A DNA stretch of 64,000 bases from Acanthosepion esculentum (taxonomy: Eukaryota; Mollusca; Cephalopoda; Sepiida; Sepiidae), in assembly GCA_964036315.1 (NCBI GenBank), contig OZ038511.1:1149626-1213625 (forward strand). Direction: 5' to 3'. The notes below the pieces were generated by a model. It did not search any database. It was given only the letters and a program-made list of their open reading frames with translations, and had not been told where the DNA came from. Of this stretch, positions 1-10,607 are shown in pieces. Within the stretch, counting starts at the first letter, position 1, and each line of letters begins with the position of its first letter. The translations under genes were made by a program, and so were the position numbers.

Positions 1-721
1 TATTTATTGAGATATGGAAATCAAAATCAAGACATGATGAAATTGTAAATTGTTATATTATAAATGTAATTACATATGTGTAGCTGTTTGAATATAGATG
101 ATCCCTTGATTGCAGTTTTTATCATCTGGCTTAGAGAATGTTTCCTCATTGACTGGATAAGAAAGATTAATGCGTGATTGAAAATTTAAAAAAAAGATAA
201 GACAGAAATCTAATCAGGTCAATAATCTTAATATAACCATTGATTTGGTAAGAGAAAGTGCTTTAAGTTCACATCATTTCAAAACCAGGCAGCCATGTTT
301 AGAGAAAATTGTTTCAAGGTGTAAGAAGGACAAAGTTTCTTAATACTTTATGGTTCCTCATTTCGGGTCACCATATATTCATTTTTTTTCCCTCTTGTGC
401 TTTTGTAATTGTATTAATTATTAATGTTTTAATTTAAAACATTAAAAATTATAAATCCCACCATTTTATCTATTGAAATGAAGCAATGAGATGTGAGAGG
501 CGTACATCTAGTTGAGTCTGTAGAATAACAAAATGTAAAATAGTTAACATGCTTCAATTGAAAAAATGTATACACACAGTTAAATCCTGAGTCAGTGCCT
601 TAGAATATTTGCCTTGTGTCAGAATAAATTAAAAAAAATGAGCTCAGTACCAGAGAGAAATTAGTGAGAAGCTTCTTTGTAGAGCATTAGTACTAAACTG
701 ATTTTGATACTGTCTGGATGT
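1..721. other. No feature seen (AT-rich)
   Basis: AT-rich sequence with no convincing coding, repeat or RNA signal. A short palindromic AT run, AATGTTTTAATTTAAAACATT, near 422-445 is the only local symmetry noticed. Confidence 0.5.
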
Positions 722-760
722 CTCCTACATGTAGCCTTGTGCCAAATGAAACAAAGATTA
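722..760 (+). repeat. SINE 3'-tag fragment (GCCTTGTGCCA)
   Basis: The motif TAGCCTTGTGCCAAATG occurs here. The same GCCTTGTGCCA core recurs near 3203, 47822, 56230 and 62617 on either strand with unrelated downstream flanks, as expected for the shared 3' end of a dispersed SINE family. Only the 3' tip is recognisable here. Confidence 0.4.
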
Positions 761-812
761 GTAAATATCAAGAACAAAATGTTTTCCTTTTTTTACAAGA
801 ACTAAAATCCAA

Positions 813-1440
813 AGTATTTATGAGGAAGAAGAAAAAAGTATTTATGAGGAAGAAGAAAAACCCAATCATTTATTGGGAAGAAGAAAAACCATTAATTTAT
901 GAGAAAAAAGAAAAACTCAATCATTTATTAGGAACAAGAAATACCTAACCATTTATTAGGAACCAGAAAAACCCAATCATTTTTTTACAAAGAAGAAAAA
1001 CCGAATCATTTATTAGGTAGAAGAAAAACCCAGTCATTTATTAGGGAGAAGAAAAACCATTAATTTATGAGGAACAAGAAAAAAGTAATTTATAAGAAAT
1101 AAGAAAAGCCAGTTATTTATTAGGAGGAAGAAAAATACAATCATTTATTAGGAGGAAGAAAAATACAATCATTTATTAGGTAGAAGAAAAACTCAATCAT
1201 TTATTTGTGAGAAGAAAGCCCATTAATTTATTAGGAAGAAGAAAAACCCAATGATTTATTGGGAAAAAGAAAAAGCCAATCATTTATTAGGAAGGAGAAA
1301 TGCCAATCATTTATTAGGAACAAGAAAAAAGTAATTTATTAGAAATAAGAAATGCCAATCATTTATTGGGAATGAGGAAAACAGTAATTTAGGATGAACA
1401 ATAAAAACAATTATCTATTTAATAAAAATCAGTTTTTTGT
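813..1440. repeat. 27-bp minisatellite
   Basis: About twenty degenerate copies of a 26-30 base unit with consensus near AATCATTTATTAGGAAGAAG followed by AAAAACC. Copies differ by point changes and small indels; neighbours such as those near 1125 and 1153 are nearly identical. Open frames through the array give Lys/Glu-rich peptides because the unit lacks stops in one frame, so they are not taken as genes. Confidence 0.9.
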
Positions 1441-3009
1441 AAGGAATATGAAAAAACTGTTATTAATAAAAAGAAAAATCTTGTAAAAAATCATGACATG
1501 AAGAGTTGCATTCTGTAGTCATTTTGTCATTTATTGTTTGGGTTATAATTCTTGTGATAGTCTTTGTTTTTTTTAACCTTATTCACTGATTTTATTTTGA
1601 TGAAATAAATCTTTGGCAGAATTTATATCAGATTCCCATTTCAAAAGGGTGACTGTAGGGATTTAATACCAAGTTCAAGATGTCTGTATAACTAATCAAC
1701 AAGACTTTTTAAAATTAATGATATCAACTGCATGAAATTATGTTTTTTATTTCCATGCAATAAAATTCAGTTGATCTATGACACTTTAGATAGGAAATTA
1801 TTTTATCAATTTTTTTAGCAATCCAATTGCAATATTAATTTCAATTTTGAATTAAATGTAGTTATTTTTACCCTGCACTAGTAAACTGATTCTAATCTTT
1901 CCATTTAAATGATGCTGCACATGGACTAGATTATGGCATCATAAGAGAAATTATATAAAAATGTAACATTAAATTATACCTTATCTTTTAAATTCCCCAC
2001 AACATTTGGAGAAAATGAACTCTTAAAGAGTTCATTATCTCCAAATGTTGTTTGGAAATGCTCAGAAATTGTTTTCAAAATGCTCAGGAATTGAGATAGC
2101 ATGTAGGAAAGAGTGTTGATTGCCATCTTCTAGAATGATCAAAACAAAATTTTATTCCTATCATAAAGAACATTATGGACCCAAGGCGAGAAAGTAAGGA
2201 GGAATTTTGGGCAGACATTGCTTACAGCACACTTTCTCCACTGCGGAAAAGCCTTGTTGACAGATGTGACAAAATTTTAAACATATTTCTGAATATTTAA
2301 GTTAAGTATTTTACCATCACTGCCAAATAAATATAAAGTATTTATGAACATTTAGAACTTCTATAAAGTATGGTTCTGGCAATGGTTTGAAGTGGCTGCT
2401 TTGGTCAGAAGCATGATGCCAGTTCTTTTGCAGGAAATGAAGGCTATATATAACTTGCATTCTCTTTCCAGCTTTTAAATTGTCAATGGTACAGGATAAA
2501 AAAAGTTAAGAAAAAATGTAATTACCTTTCTATGAAAATCATTTTTTGATGGATGAAGGTTTTTTTTTCCTTCCCTAACTTTTTGTTAGTACTTCAAAAG
2601 TTTGTTTTGATTTTTCTTGATCTTCTTAAAAAAGATAAATATATATAAAAAGAAAACAGATAAAAAATAAATTGTTTTATTTCATTCTAAAGTCACATTA
2701 AAGCATTTCCAAAGTTTGTGTGTTTATATTCAGTGCTTTAGATAATTAAGTATGCATATATTTATTAGAATCTTGTTTTTCAGAAAAAAAGTTCATGACA
2801 AGGTTTACTGATTCTCTAAGTTCCAAAACAAATTCCTCAAATAATAACATATCTATAAACATACTTATTTTTCTTTGCTTAATGCTAATTACTATCTTAT
2901 GACATACTTATAAAACAAGAATTTCAAGAATTCATATGTATGAATGTTTGTGTGTGTATAGATATGTAATCATTTGAGTGTATGTTTGTGTGTATTCAAA
3001 GAGGTGTTG
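1441..3009. other. AT-rich spacer with one hairpin
   Basis: Nothing coding seen. It contains the near-perfect 53-base hairpin listed separately at 1999-2051; the rest is low-complexity AT-rich DNA. Confidence 0.5.
1999..2051. repeat. Near-perfect hairpin, 26-nt arms
   Basis: Arms begin ACAACATTTGGAGA and end TCTCCAAATGTTGT with a one-base centre and a single mismatch. No transposase or downstream terminator context is visible. It could be a small foldback remnant or a local inverted duplication. Confidence 0.85.
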
Positions 3010-3033
3010 AATATATATATATATATATCTATA

Positions 3034-3079
<46 letters not shown>
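3010..3079. repeat. (TA)n microsatellite
   Basis: About 35 TA units interrupted by two CTATAT steps. The Tyr/Ile-repeat frames through it on both strands are artefacts. Confidence 0.97.
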
Positions 3080-3084
<5 letters not shown>

Positions 3085-3184
3085 TACATCCTTATTTTGC
3101 ATGAATTCCACTGTTTTGTGTTTTTGCATCTTGTCCATATGTATGTGTGCATCTTTATACACACATACATATTTAATCCTCCAC

Positions 3185-3215
3185 CCACAAGGATAGAATA
3201 TGGCACAAGGCCGAG
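3185..3215 (-). repeat. SINE 3'-tag fragment
   Basis: ATGGCACAAGGCC is the reverse complement of the GGCCTTGTGCCAT tag seen at several other places in the window. No tRNA-like head is recognisable beside it. Confidence 0.35.
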
Positions 3216-3647
3216 TTTAATGTGGTAATACTGGGTAGAGACAAAAATTGTTTAGTTCCTTTGGCATTTATTTTGAGATATCTCAAGTATGAAGTTTGTC
3301 CTTGACCCTTCCCTTTTCAATGGAATAGGTAGCCATTTCCCAGAAGAATTAGTCTTCTGGAATTAGACATTCCTTTATTTTTTACTTTTGACTAAAAGTT
3401 TTCCCAAAAGTATACAAAAATGTGTATTTGTGTAGACAGTGTTATGAAAGCATAATTTTACATATCAAATCTATGACTTGTGATGCCTTTGGATTTAAGT
3501 CCTGAGGCAAAATTGACCAGGATTAATAATAGCAAGAAACATAGTTACCTTCAGTTTTGTTTCCCACTTCCAACTTGAAAATATAAATCTTTGAGGTAAT
3601 GTTAATTTCACTGATCAATTTGATATAAGACAAAAAAATAAAAGAAA

Positions 3648-3655
3648 TATCTATA

Positions 3656-3700
<45 letters not shown>
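3648..3700. repeat. (TA)n microsatellite
   Basis: About 25 TA units, preceded by CTATATCTATAT. It directly abuts the left arm of the foldback repeat at 3702. Confidence 0.97.
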
Positions 3701-3701
<1 letters not shown>

Positions 3702-3703
<2 letters not shown>

Positions 3704-3912
3704 TAAATTGTATGAAAAAGTGTTAAAAGTTTACTTGTGATGCATTTTGTCCTTTAGGACTTCATCAAACCAAATTGTTATGTTGGTAGGACTACATATA
3801 CGCATGAATGAAGGTAGCTGGTGATTTTTAGAATTTTTTTTAGTCCGATAAAGTCCTGAAGGCCAAAACACATCACAAGTAAACTTTTTCTACTTTGTCA
3901 TACAATTTCCCC
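3702..3912. repeat. Foldback (inverted-repeat) element, about 70-nt arms
   Basis: The left arm (3702-about 3768) contains AAGTTTACTTGTGATG and TTTAGGACTT; the right arm (about 3842-3912) contains their inverse, CATCACAAGTAAACTT and AGTCCTGAAGG, and ends TACAATTTCCCC, matching GGTAAATTGTA at the left end. The spacer is about 70 bases. There is no open frame. This fits a non-autonomous foldback/MITE-type repeat; arm divergence is about 15% by eye, so it is not very recent. Confidence 0.8.
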
Positions 3913-4034
3913 AATATTATTCTTGATATATAAAAATATATATCATTATCTCACATATGTAAGATTAAAGAAATAGCAGATATTTTTATATAAATAGTGC
4001 TCAATATTAAAAATAGAGTATTAATCTATATCTA

Positions 4035-4800
4035 TAAAACATAAGATGTATGTGTGTGTTATTTATGCATGTCCACATTTCTCAACCGATTTCGATGAAA
4101 TTGTACACACATATTGCAAACATACTAAGCTAGGTCAAGATCAGTTTTTCAATCTCCAGGCCCCAAATCGGCTTTTGCCATTTAGCCAATAGTTTCTTCA
4201 TATGATTCCATCCTAAATTGGCATGCAAACAACCTTTGATACAAAGATTGTTTGAGAAGGATTATTGAAATGTTAAAAGGGAAAAATTTCTGAAGAACCT
4301 CTTATCAACCTCAGCTTTACAGTAAATGTGCGAAAAAAGGAGGAGGCATTCATGCATTTGCACTTGTGGTTGAATCATGCATTGATACTTCATCCCTGTT
4401 TTTGTTTAATTATTAGATTTGTGAACGATGCCATATTATTTGAAAGTTATAATGGCCATAGGAAATTTACTGAATATCTAAAACATTGAAACAATTTAAG
4501 CCCAAGCAACAACCCCATAAGATGTTTTTATCTTTGCAATTCCTTTATCAAGAACAATCAAATACTTGCAAAGGACATACGTTAAAAAAGATGAGGTGGG
4601 GAGTAGCTTAGTATACCAATGGTTGATGAATGCAAGCAGTGATGCAGGCAGACATTTTTAGACAGGGGTGTATGGGTATACAGTGGGGAATGGTTAAAAA
4701 ATTGCAGCCATGTACACCTTAGCTAGTAATATTATATAAAAAGATTACTTAACTTTAAATATCACTTTTTTGTTGTTTTTCCTGACTTTGAAGTTTCTTG
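4035..4800. other. Unassigned, possibly old repeat
   Basis: Contains TTTCTCAACCGATTTCGATG at 4080, which has the feel of a dispersed repeat but matches nothing I can name. No open frame of useful length. Nothing else supported. Confidence 0.25.
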
Positions 4801-4843
4801 GTAATGTCTATTCTTCAAGGGGTTCTGCTTTTAAAAAACTGTG

Positions 4844-4846
<3 letters not shown>

Positions 4847-4896
<50 letters not shown>
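4847..4896. repeat. (TA)n microsatellite
   Basis: About 25 TA units lying directly against the 5'-truncated tRNA-like repeat at 4897. Confidence 0.97.
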
Positions 4897-4899
<3 letters not shown>

Positions 4900-4977
4900 A
4901 AGTTTCGATCCCGGCTTGAGGCACTCGGATGTCTACCCACACTGATGAGCTGTGAAACAGTCTGTCTGTGAATGACA
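4897..4977 (+). repeat. 5'-truncated tRNA-derived SINE fragment
   Basis: Starts at a B-box-like AGTTTCGATCC followed by CGGCTTGAGGCACTCGGATG and runs to CTGTGAATGAC. It is the reverse complement of the segment found at 5034-5120, 5336-5420 and 33950-34030, so it lies opposite in direction to the tandem copies next to it. It is framed by (TA)n on both sides. Confidence 0.7.
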
Positions 4978-4980
4978 ATA

Positions 4981-4983
<3 letters not shown>

Positions 4984-5029
<46 letters not shown>
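4984..5029. repeat. (TA)n microsatellite
   Basis: About 23 TA units separating two oppositely oriented copies of the tRNA-like repeat. Confidence 0.97.
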
Positions 5030-5030
<1 letters not shown>

Positions 5031-5032
<2 letters not shown>

Positions 5033-5490
5033 GTCATTCACAGACAGCACTGTTTCGCTGTATCACAGCTCCTCAGTGCGACTAGATTTCCGAATGCCTC
5101 AAGCCTTGATTGAAACACAACTAATTTGGTGTCAGCCAGAGCTATCTTCACTCGGTAGAGTTACACAACTAAATCTAGCGTATTGTTTTTACAAATGTAA
5201 ACAAATGCCAATCAGCCAAAGTGCTCCATTCATTTTACTGAAGAGCTTTGCATTAGTGCAGGTGGCTGTTGTTTATAGAAATAGCTTATCACTCAACAGT
5301 GCTCAATTGAAATGTATTCTCAAGAGCTAAATTATGTCATTCACAGACAGTACTGTTTCGCTGTATCACAGCTCCTCAGTGCGACTAGATTTCCGAATGC
5401 CTCAAGCCAGGATTGAAACACAACTAATTTGGTGTCAGCCAGAGCTATCTTCACTCAGTAGAGTTACACAACTAAATCTAACATATTCAC
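5031..5490 (-). repeat. Tandem 303-bp tRNA-like repeat, 1.5 copies
   Basis: The segment beginning ATGTCATTCACAGACAG at 5031 repeats at 5334, a period of 303 bases; the second unit stops near 5490. On the minus strand it carries a tRNA-like module with A-box TAGCTCTGGCT and a decayed B-box GTGTTTCAATC. Compared with the related copy at 33.95 kb it lacks about 14 bases between two GAGCT repeats, which shortens the tRNA-like spacing. A frame of about 95 residues happens to be open through the first unit on the + strand. It is a SINE-type repeat in tandem form, not a gene. Confidence 0.75.
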
Positions 5491-5494
5491 CAAG

Positions 5495-6055
5495 GGTACT
5501 ATTCTGTTGAAATGAATATTGAATGAACTTGAATAAATATGGCAAATATATGAAAAAGTAAAAGAGTCTACAAAAAACTTGGTGAGACTTTAAAAGATGA
5601 TAACATATCTTTAAACATTTATCTTCAAAGTATAAAAAGTTCCTTTTTTTATAACAAATTTTAAAGTTAAGCTTAATTCAGTCGGTATGATTTTGCTTAC
5701 TTCTATATCTTGTAGTTTATTGGAGATGCTTTCACTGTTTTTGCAAGTCCATGAAGACAAGTGGCATTTATTTATGTGGAAATATAATTTAACTTTGATT
5801 TGTATTTCAATGTTTTTAGCTATTCAAAGGCTTATATTTTGAAACCAATTTGGATCCTTTGAATGGAGTAAAATGTTTTGAACATTTTTAATTGGCTTAT
5901 TTGAATTTATTATTTCTTTTAAATTTAAAAATTCAATCTTGGTGTCTTTTTGCACTAATTCTTGATTCTTTTGGGGGTGTTTATTGGTAAAGTTGCCTTT
6001 CCAAAGTGAGAATCATTTGTAAAAAAAAATGTAGCCCCACAATAATTTGTCTCTC

Positions 6056-6060
<5 letters not shown>
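5495..6060. other. No feature seen (AT-rich)
   Basis: AT-rich spacer between the tandem SINE-like repeat and a (TA)n tract; no coding or repeat signal. Confidence 0.5.

Positions 6061-6099
<39 letters not shown>
6061..6099. repeat. (TA)n microsatellite
   Basis: About 19 TA units, eight bases upstream of the short inverted-end element at 6108. Confidence 0.97.
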
Positions 6100-6102
<3 letters not shown>

Positions 6103-6107
6103 CATAA

Positions 6108-6565
6108 GTACCTCCAAATATTTGCTTAAATATGAGCATGAATGATGAAAAGATTCCGAACATAAGTTTATTAAGATAGTTGTCAATACCTTATAAAAAC
6201 ATTCACTTACATTTTAAAACTGCTTTTCTGTGCTATTTTAAACTAAAAGTAATATTTGTTTCAAATTAAATTAATTTAACTTTAAATCAGCTAATGTTTC
6301 TCAAATAAAGTTTCAGAAAATTATATTTTATTTTTCAAAGAGAATTACATTGTGCTGAGAGAATTGGAAATATGACTAAACTCTACAATTTCATTCCAAT
6401 CAATTTATATTCAGTTTGAAATACAACAAAATATTTTGCTTATTGGAAATATTAAATTTAATTTATTAGCTTGAAATTAAAATTAAAATAAAAGGTTCAA
6501 GAAAGATTTTTCATTTTTAAAAAAACATTTTAAAACTTTGGTATTGCTTTTCTTTGGAGATCAAA
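6108..6565. mobile_element. Internally deleted copy of the 1.54-kb inverted-end family
   Basis: Begins GTACCTCCAAAT and ends TTTCTTTGGAGATC, an inverted pair matching the ends of the long copies at 10.6-16.0 kb. Inside it keeps the left block (ATGAGCATGAATGATG), then AGTAATATTTGTTTCAAAT, CAATTTATATTCAGTTTG and ATTTTGCTTATTGGAAATAT, but lacks about 1.08 kb of the middle blocks. It is non-coding and looks like a MITE-style deletion derivative. Confidence 0.65.
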
Positions 6566-6754
6566 AGTTGAATAAAATCTGATTAATGTATGCATATCTA
6601 TAATATGATATTTTAGTCAATCAAATTTTATACATTCACTAGTGAAAAAATGAAGTGTGATTGAAAAAATGATAAATATTGAAACCCATGTACACCTATT
6701 TCCATATGTATGTGTCCTGACTGTGTGAAGTATATATGCGTATACATTTCTCTA

Positions 6755-6757
<3 letters not shown>

Positions 6758-6826
<69 letters not shown>
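6758..6826. repeat. (TG)n microsatellite
   Basis: About 34 TG units, followed by TATTTATATATGGGG. Confidence 0.97.
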
Positions 6827-6827
<1 letters not shown>

Positions 6828-6839
6828 TTATATATGGGG

Positions 6840-7540
6840 AGTAAAGTAATTGTTGTTAGAATTTTCTATGTTCTGTGAAAGGCCCCAAAAGCATATAGAA
6901 ACAAGAAGCAAGGGAGAAGGAAGTTATTTTACTTATGTTTCCTTATGTCAGAGACAGCTGTAATGTTTCCCTTTTATATATTCAAAATAGAAAACATGTC
7001 TGTGAATGAATCTTTAAAGTGACAGTAAAAAATGCAAATCTGAAAAATGAAACAGTTTTCCTTTTGCCTCATTCATCATGAAGTGCTTTGAGGTAAAGTC
7101 ATTTTCATTTGGATTTCATGTTCGAAAGAATAGAAATTAAAACTAATTTTAAGATTTTTGCTCTGTTATTTTTGAAAATTGCTTTTTGCTTTGCTTGTTA
7201 ATCCTGTTCCCAAAATTTCTCTTGTCCAATTCCAATTATATCTGATAAGAAAATATAGGATTTGGCCAAAAGAGTCCAAATAGAATTAATTGTTGATATT
7301 GATTTTTATTTCATCTTCAATGTTTCATCTTAAAGCTTAACAAGATGCATGTGAGAAAGATTTTTTACTACTTCCAGCAACAGAAAAAGCCAATCTGTCT
7401 TCAACCTAATTAACTTTGCATTTTATCAGATTTTGTAATTAGATACTGTATTGTGCAAGTGGATAAAAACAGGTTTCTTTGTACATCTACATACGCCTTA
7501 ATATATAAATACATATGTATATAAATGTATGATGCATTTA

Positions 7541-7542
<2 letters not shown>
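6840..7542. other. No feature seen
   Basis: AT-rich sequence without coding or repeat evidence. Confidence 0.5.
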
Positions 7543-7588
<46 letters not shown>

Positions 7589-7609
7589 TGAACATACATA
7601 CACAAATAT

Positions 7610-7693
<84 letters not shown>
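7543..7693. repeat. Compound microsatellite (TA)n...(CA)n(TA)n(GA)n
   Basis: (TA) at 7543-7585, then (CA) at 7611-7643, (TA) at 7644-7671 and (GA) at 7672-7693 in direct succession. The open frame across it on the minus strand is purely repeat-derived. Confidence 0.95.
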
Positions 7694-9727
7694 GGAGATG
7701 AGGTTGTAGTAGTAAGATCATGTTCACACTTCTATAGAAGTTGAAGTGAATTCAACAATTTATGGGAGTCAGATTATCAGGCCATAAAGCTCAGTATGAT
7801 ATTGACCTGATCTATTACTTGGTGCTGCTTGTGATGGCTGTTTGTAGCAGCAGGCTAAATAGGGAATTGGTTGCTGGACCAAGGTGAAGGCAATTAAGTG
7901 TACTTAGCAGCACTAAACAAGAACAGTGGATAGAAATAAAGAAATAAGAATGCAAGCCAAGTCATTCAATAACAATAAGGAAATATTTATTATTATTACT
8001 TGTACAACAATGTGCTGAAATGAAGAAGAGTATGATAGTGAAGAAGTTTATAATAGTTTTTATTGATTCTCTCTTAAAGTGACTTGGAAATTTCATCAAG
8101 CATATTATATTTAATGTTGTGTTGAAAATTCATTGCATGAACATGAGTGTCAACTGCCTCTTTTCCTTGTGATGAGGCAAAAGGATATATTCAGGATCTA
8201 CCTTTATGGCAATCCCATTACATGAGCACCAGAAAGTACAGATGTCTTTTATATAGGAATATAAAGTTGGGATCACATAAAGCAAATGTAGCAAATGATC
8301 TGTTGAAACAGGGAAGGACAACTTTCCTGTTTGTTCTTCTGGGGCGATAAAGAAATATTTGAGGTGAAATGGAGAATATTAAGGCAAATATTTACCTTTA
8401 AGGCAGGATCTAAAAACTGTGTTACTCTTGGAAAGATTTGGTTTTTCTTCCAAAGATTATTAAAAGACAGTTACATGCTGTACTGACTGGATTTACCCAG
8501 ATCGACATAAGACTGCAGTTTTTTTTCTACCTGCAAGGTAGGATATTTTCATCTTTCTATGGATGACATGGACTTTGGAAAAGCATAAAGGCATTATTTA
8601 TAATGCTTAAAAAAGAGGTTTCAGGAAAAGAAAGGAAACAAAATGAACAACCAAAACATAAGAAACCTCCAGCAAGTCACAACAATAAGTTGTGGCTCCT
8701 TTTTGTTTTTAGAATTCAGCTCAGACAGTGGCATAACCAAATAAACACAAGGGTGGCTTGTTGGTTGATCTGCCTGAATTGAGGGGCATCAAGGAAAGAA
8801 TTGTGTCTGTCCTTGTGGTTGATAGAAAAAACAGAAATACTGTCATGTCCACAAAAGACTATGTTATATAATCACTGTCTGGTCTAATTGTCAAAGTTCA
8901 ACAGGGCATAAAATATTTTTCCCCTGTGAGTCCCACCAAAAGATTGTTTAGAACAGACAAACCAATTTATTCTTAAAGTACTATATAAATACCAACATTG
9001 GACCTTGCTTTTTTCCTTCTGTATGAGGAATTAGTGAGTCTTAGCCAAATACATACAGAATAATGTTTTAAGATGATGAGTGACAACAAAAGCCTTCAAT
9101 GCTATTGCCAACTGTCTGGATGTAGAAGGCCTGAAGCTGTGTAGGTCATTGTCTCTGGCAGAAGACTGGTATGCTGGCACTCCATAGAAGTGAGTTACTT
9201 CTTTGTAGCTTGCATGGTGAAGAGTGCTTCCATTGAGAACTGACCATCTCAAAGCATGATTCTTTGCTATGTACATCTGCTGCTGAAAAGGAGGGCTTAA
9301 TAAACTCTCCTCTCAGAAGAAATCCAGAGGTAAAGGCCCTTCACCCAGAAAACAGTTGTGACTCTGTCTGAGGAATCTGAGGGAGAGTGACAGATGGTGG
9401 GAAAAGGTGGTAGGAAAGTCAAAACAGACGCTTCTCAGTCCTTGATTTGATTTGATTCATTTTCTATGGCTTATCAGCTCTTTGTAGGTTATTTAAAGCC
9501 AGAAAATATTTTTAGATTGTAACAATTTTTTTGTGGGCAGAGATAATAATGGTTTTCACTTGATACAAGTCTTGCTAATTAAACCATAGCTGAAGGAGAA
9601 TAAGTGCATTCATACCTTTCCAAAGGGTATTTGCGCATAAGTGAATATAATGAACTCAACTGGAATTGGAACTTTGCTCTCCAATTAATAATTTTGAGCC
9701 ATCATCTATTACATCAGCCACACATCC
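7694..9727. other. No gene recognised
   Basis: Slightly richer in G+C than its surroundings. Open frames of 60-80 residues occur on both strands (for example around 8130-8350 and 9031-9276), but I see no conserved motif, start context or splice pattern and do not call them. Confidence 0.4.
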
Positions 9728-9844
9728 AAGCTTACAGCACCTAGTATTCCCATACCATTTATCTAGGTATTAATCAAGCTCGACGTTGCTTAACTTCAGT
9801 GATCATATAGGCACTGATGTTTCAATGTGATGTGGTCACAAGGC
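9728..9844 (-). pseudogene. 5S rRNA-derived sequence (pseudogene or 5S-type SINE head)
   Basis: Read on the minus strand this follows the length and order of an invertebrate 5S rRNA. The + strand begins AAGCTTACAGCACCTAGTAT like the complement of a 5S 3' end, has CGACGTTGCTTAACTTC and TGATCA in the internal-promoter part, and ends TGTGATGTGGTC where the 5S 5' end should be. Roughly a quarter of positions differ from a typical mollusc 5S and there are small indels, so it is not functional. It may be an isolated retro-pseudogene or the head of a 5S-derived SINE. Confidence 0.8.
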
Positions 9845-10084
9845 TCAGCTTCGGAAGAGAGACTACTTAGTTGTATGTAGTAACCTTAAAAAGCTCCAAT
9901 TGCTGTCAGTCCAGATAGGAATCAGAAAGAGAAACTGATACAGTCAAAAACATCTGGACAAAAGACAAGAGCTAAGAAAAGCCAGTGGCAGTGACTGCCT
10001 TCTAAAGTATACTGTCAAGAAATTCTTTTTGTAACACTTGATGTTTATATTTTGTTATAAGGTCAAGTCATAAGAGAATTAAAA
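9845..10084. other. No feature seen
   Basis: Short spacer between the 5S-derived fragment and the AT-rich inverted-end family. Nothing recognised. Confidence 0.5.
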
Positions 10085-10607
10085 CATTTTCTTTTTTTGC
10101 GAAACAGAACCCAGCTGCAGAAAATCTACTCTGTATTGTAAAATAAATAAATGCAATAAAACTAGAAATTATTTAGTTTGAAAAGCTTTTAATTGCTTTT
10201 ATGAATAAAAAAAATATATTATGAACACTATTGCCTAACGAAAAAAAATATTTTTTCAAAGAATAATCAATTTTTACAATAATTGTTTTCATTTTTTAAA
10301 AATTTTAATAAGAATAATTTATAAACATTTAAATCTTTTAAAATTCTGCATTAATTTGTAGTGGGCAAAGAATATTGTTATTAAATAAAAAACTGTATTT
10401 ACTAATCATAAACAGAAAGCTTACAATTCAGTGACATTTAGTTTTTTAAGAACAATGTTTACAAAACAACACACTCCATACACACCATAATAAATCTGAT
10501 CATAATTTTGAATTAAGAAATGCAACTCTAATTAAAAGTGAAAACAATCTACTTAGACAAAAATGTACTTTAATTATGAGATCATTTACACTCTACAGTA
10601 GGTGCCT
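10085..10607. mobile_element. Partial copy of the 1.54-kb inverted-end family
   Basis: Carries the middle blocks of the family: CCCAGCTGCAGAAAATCTAC, then TTTGAAAAGCTTTTAATTGC, then TATTTACTAATCATAAACAG and AATTCAGTGACA. It lacks both ends and runs straight into the left end of the next copy at 10608. Confidence 0.7.

Noticed and set aside
1999..2051. Transcription terminator
   Set aside because: A hairpin alone in a eukaryotic AT-rich spacer, without an adjoining gene, gives no reason for a terminator call.
2932..3228. Tyr/Ile-repeat open frames on both strands
   Set aside because: They arise solely because (TA)n has no stop in two frames; the same happens at 4968, 7542, 31364, 31755, 31879, 36198, 49125 and 49290.
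4035..4560. Helitron
   Set aside because: One phrase feels like a dispersed repeat, but no TC start, CTRR end with hairpin, or Rep/helicase sequence was found.
9728..9844. Functional 5S rRNA gene
   Set aside because: Too many substitutions and indels, and no tandem array.
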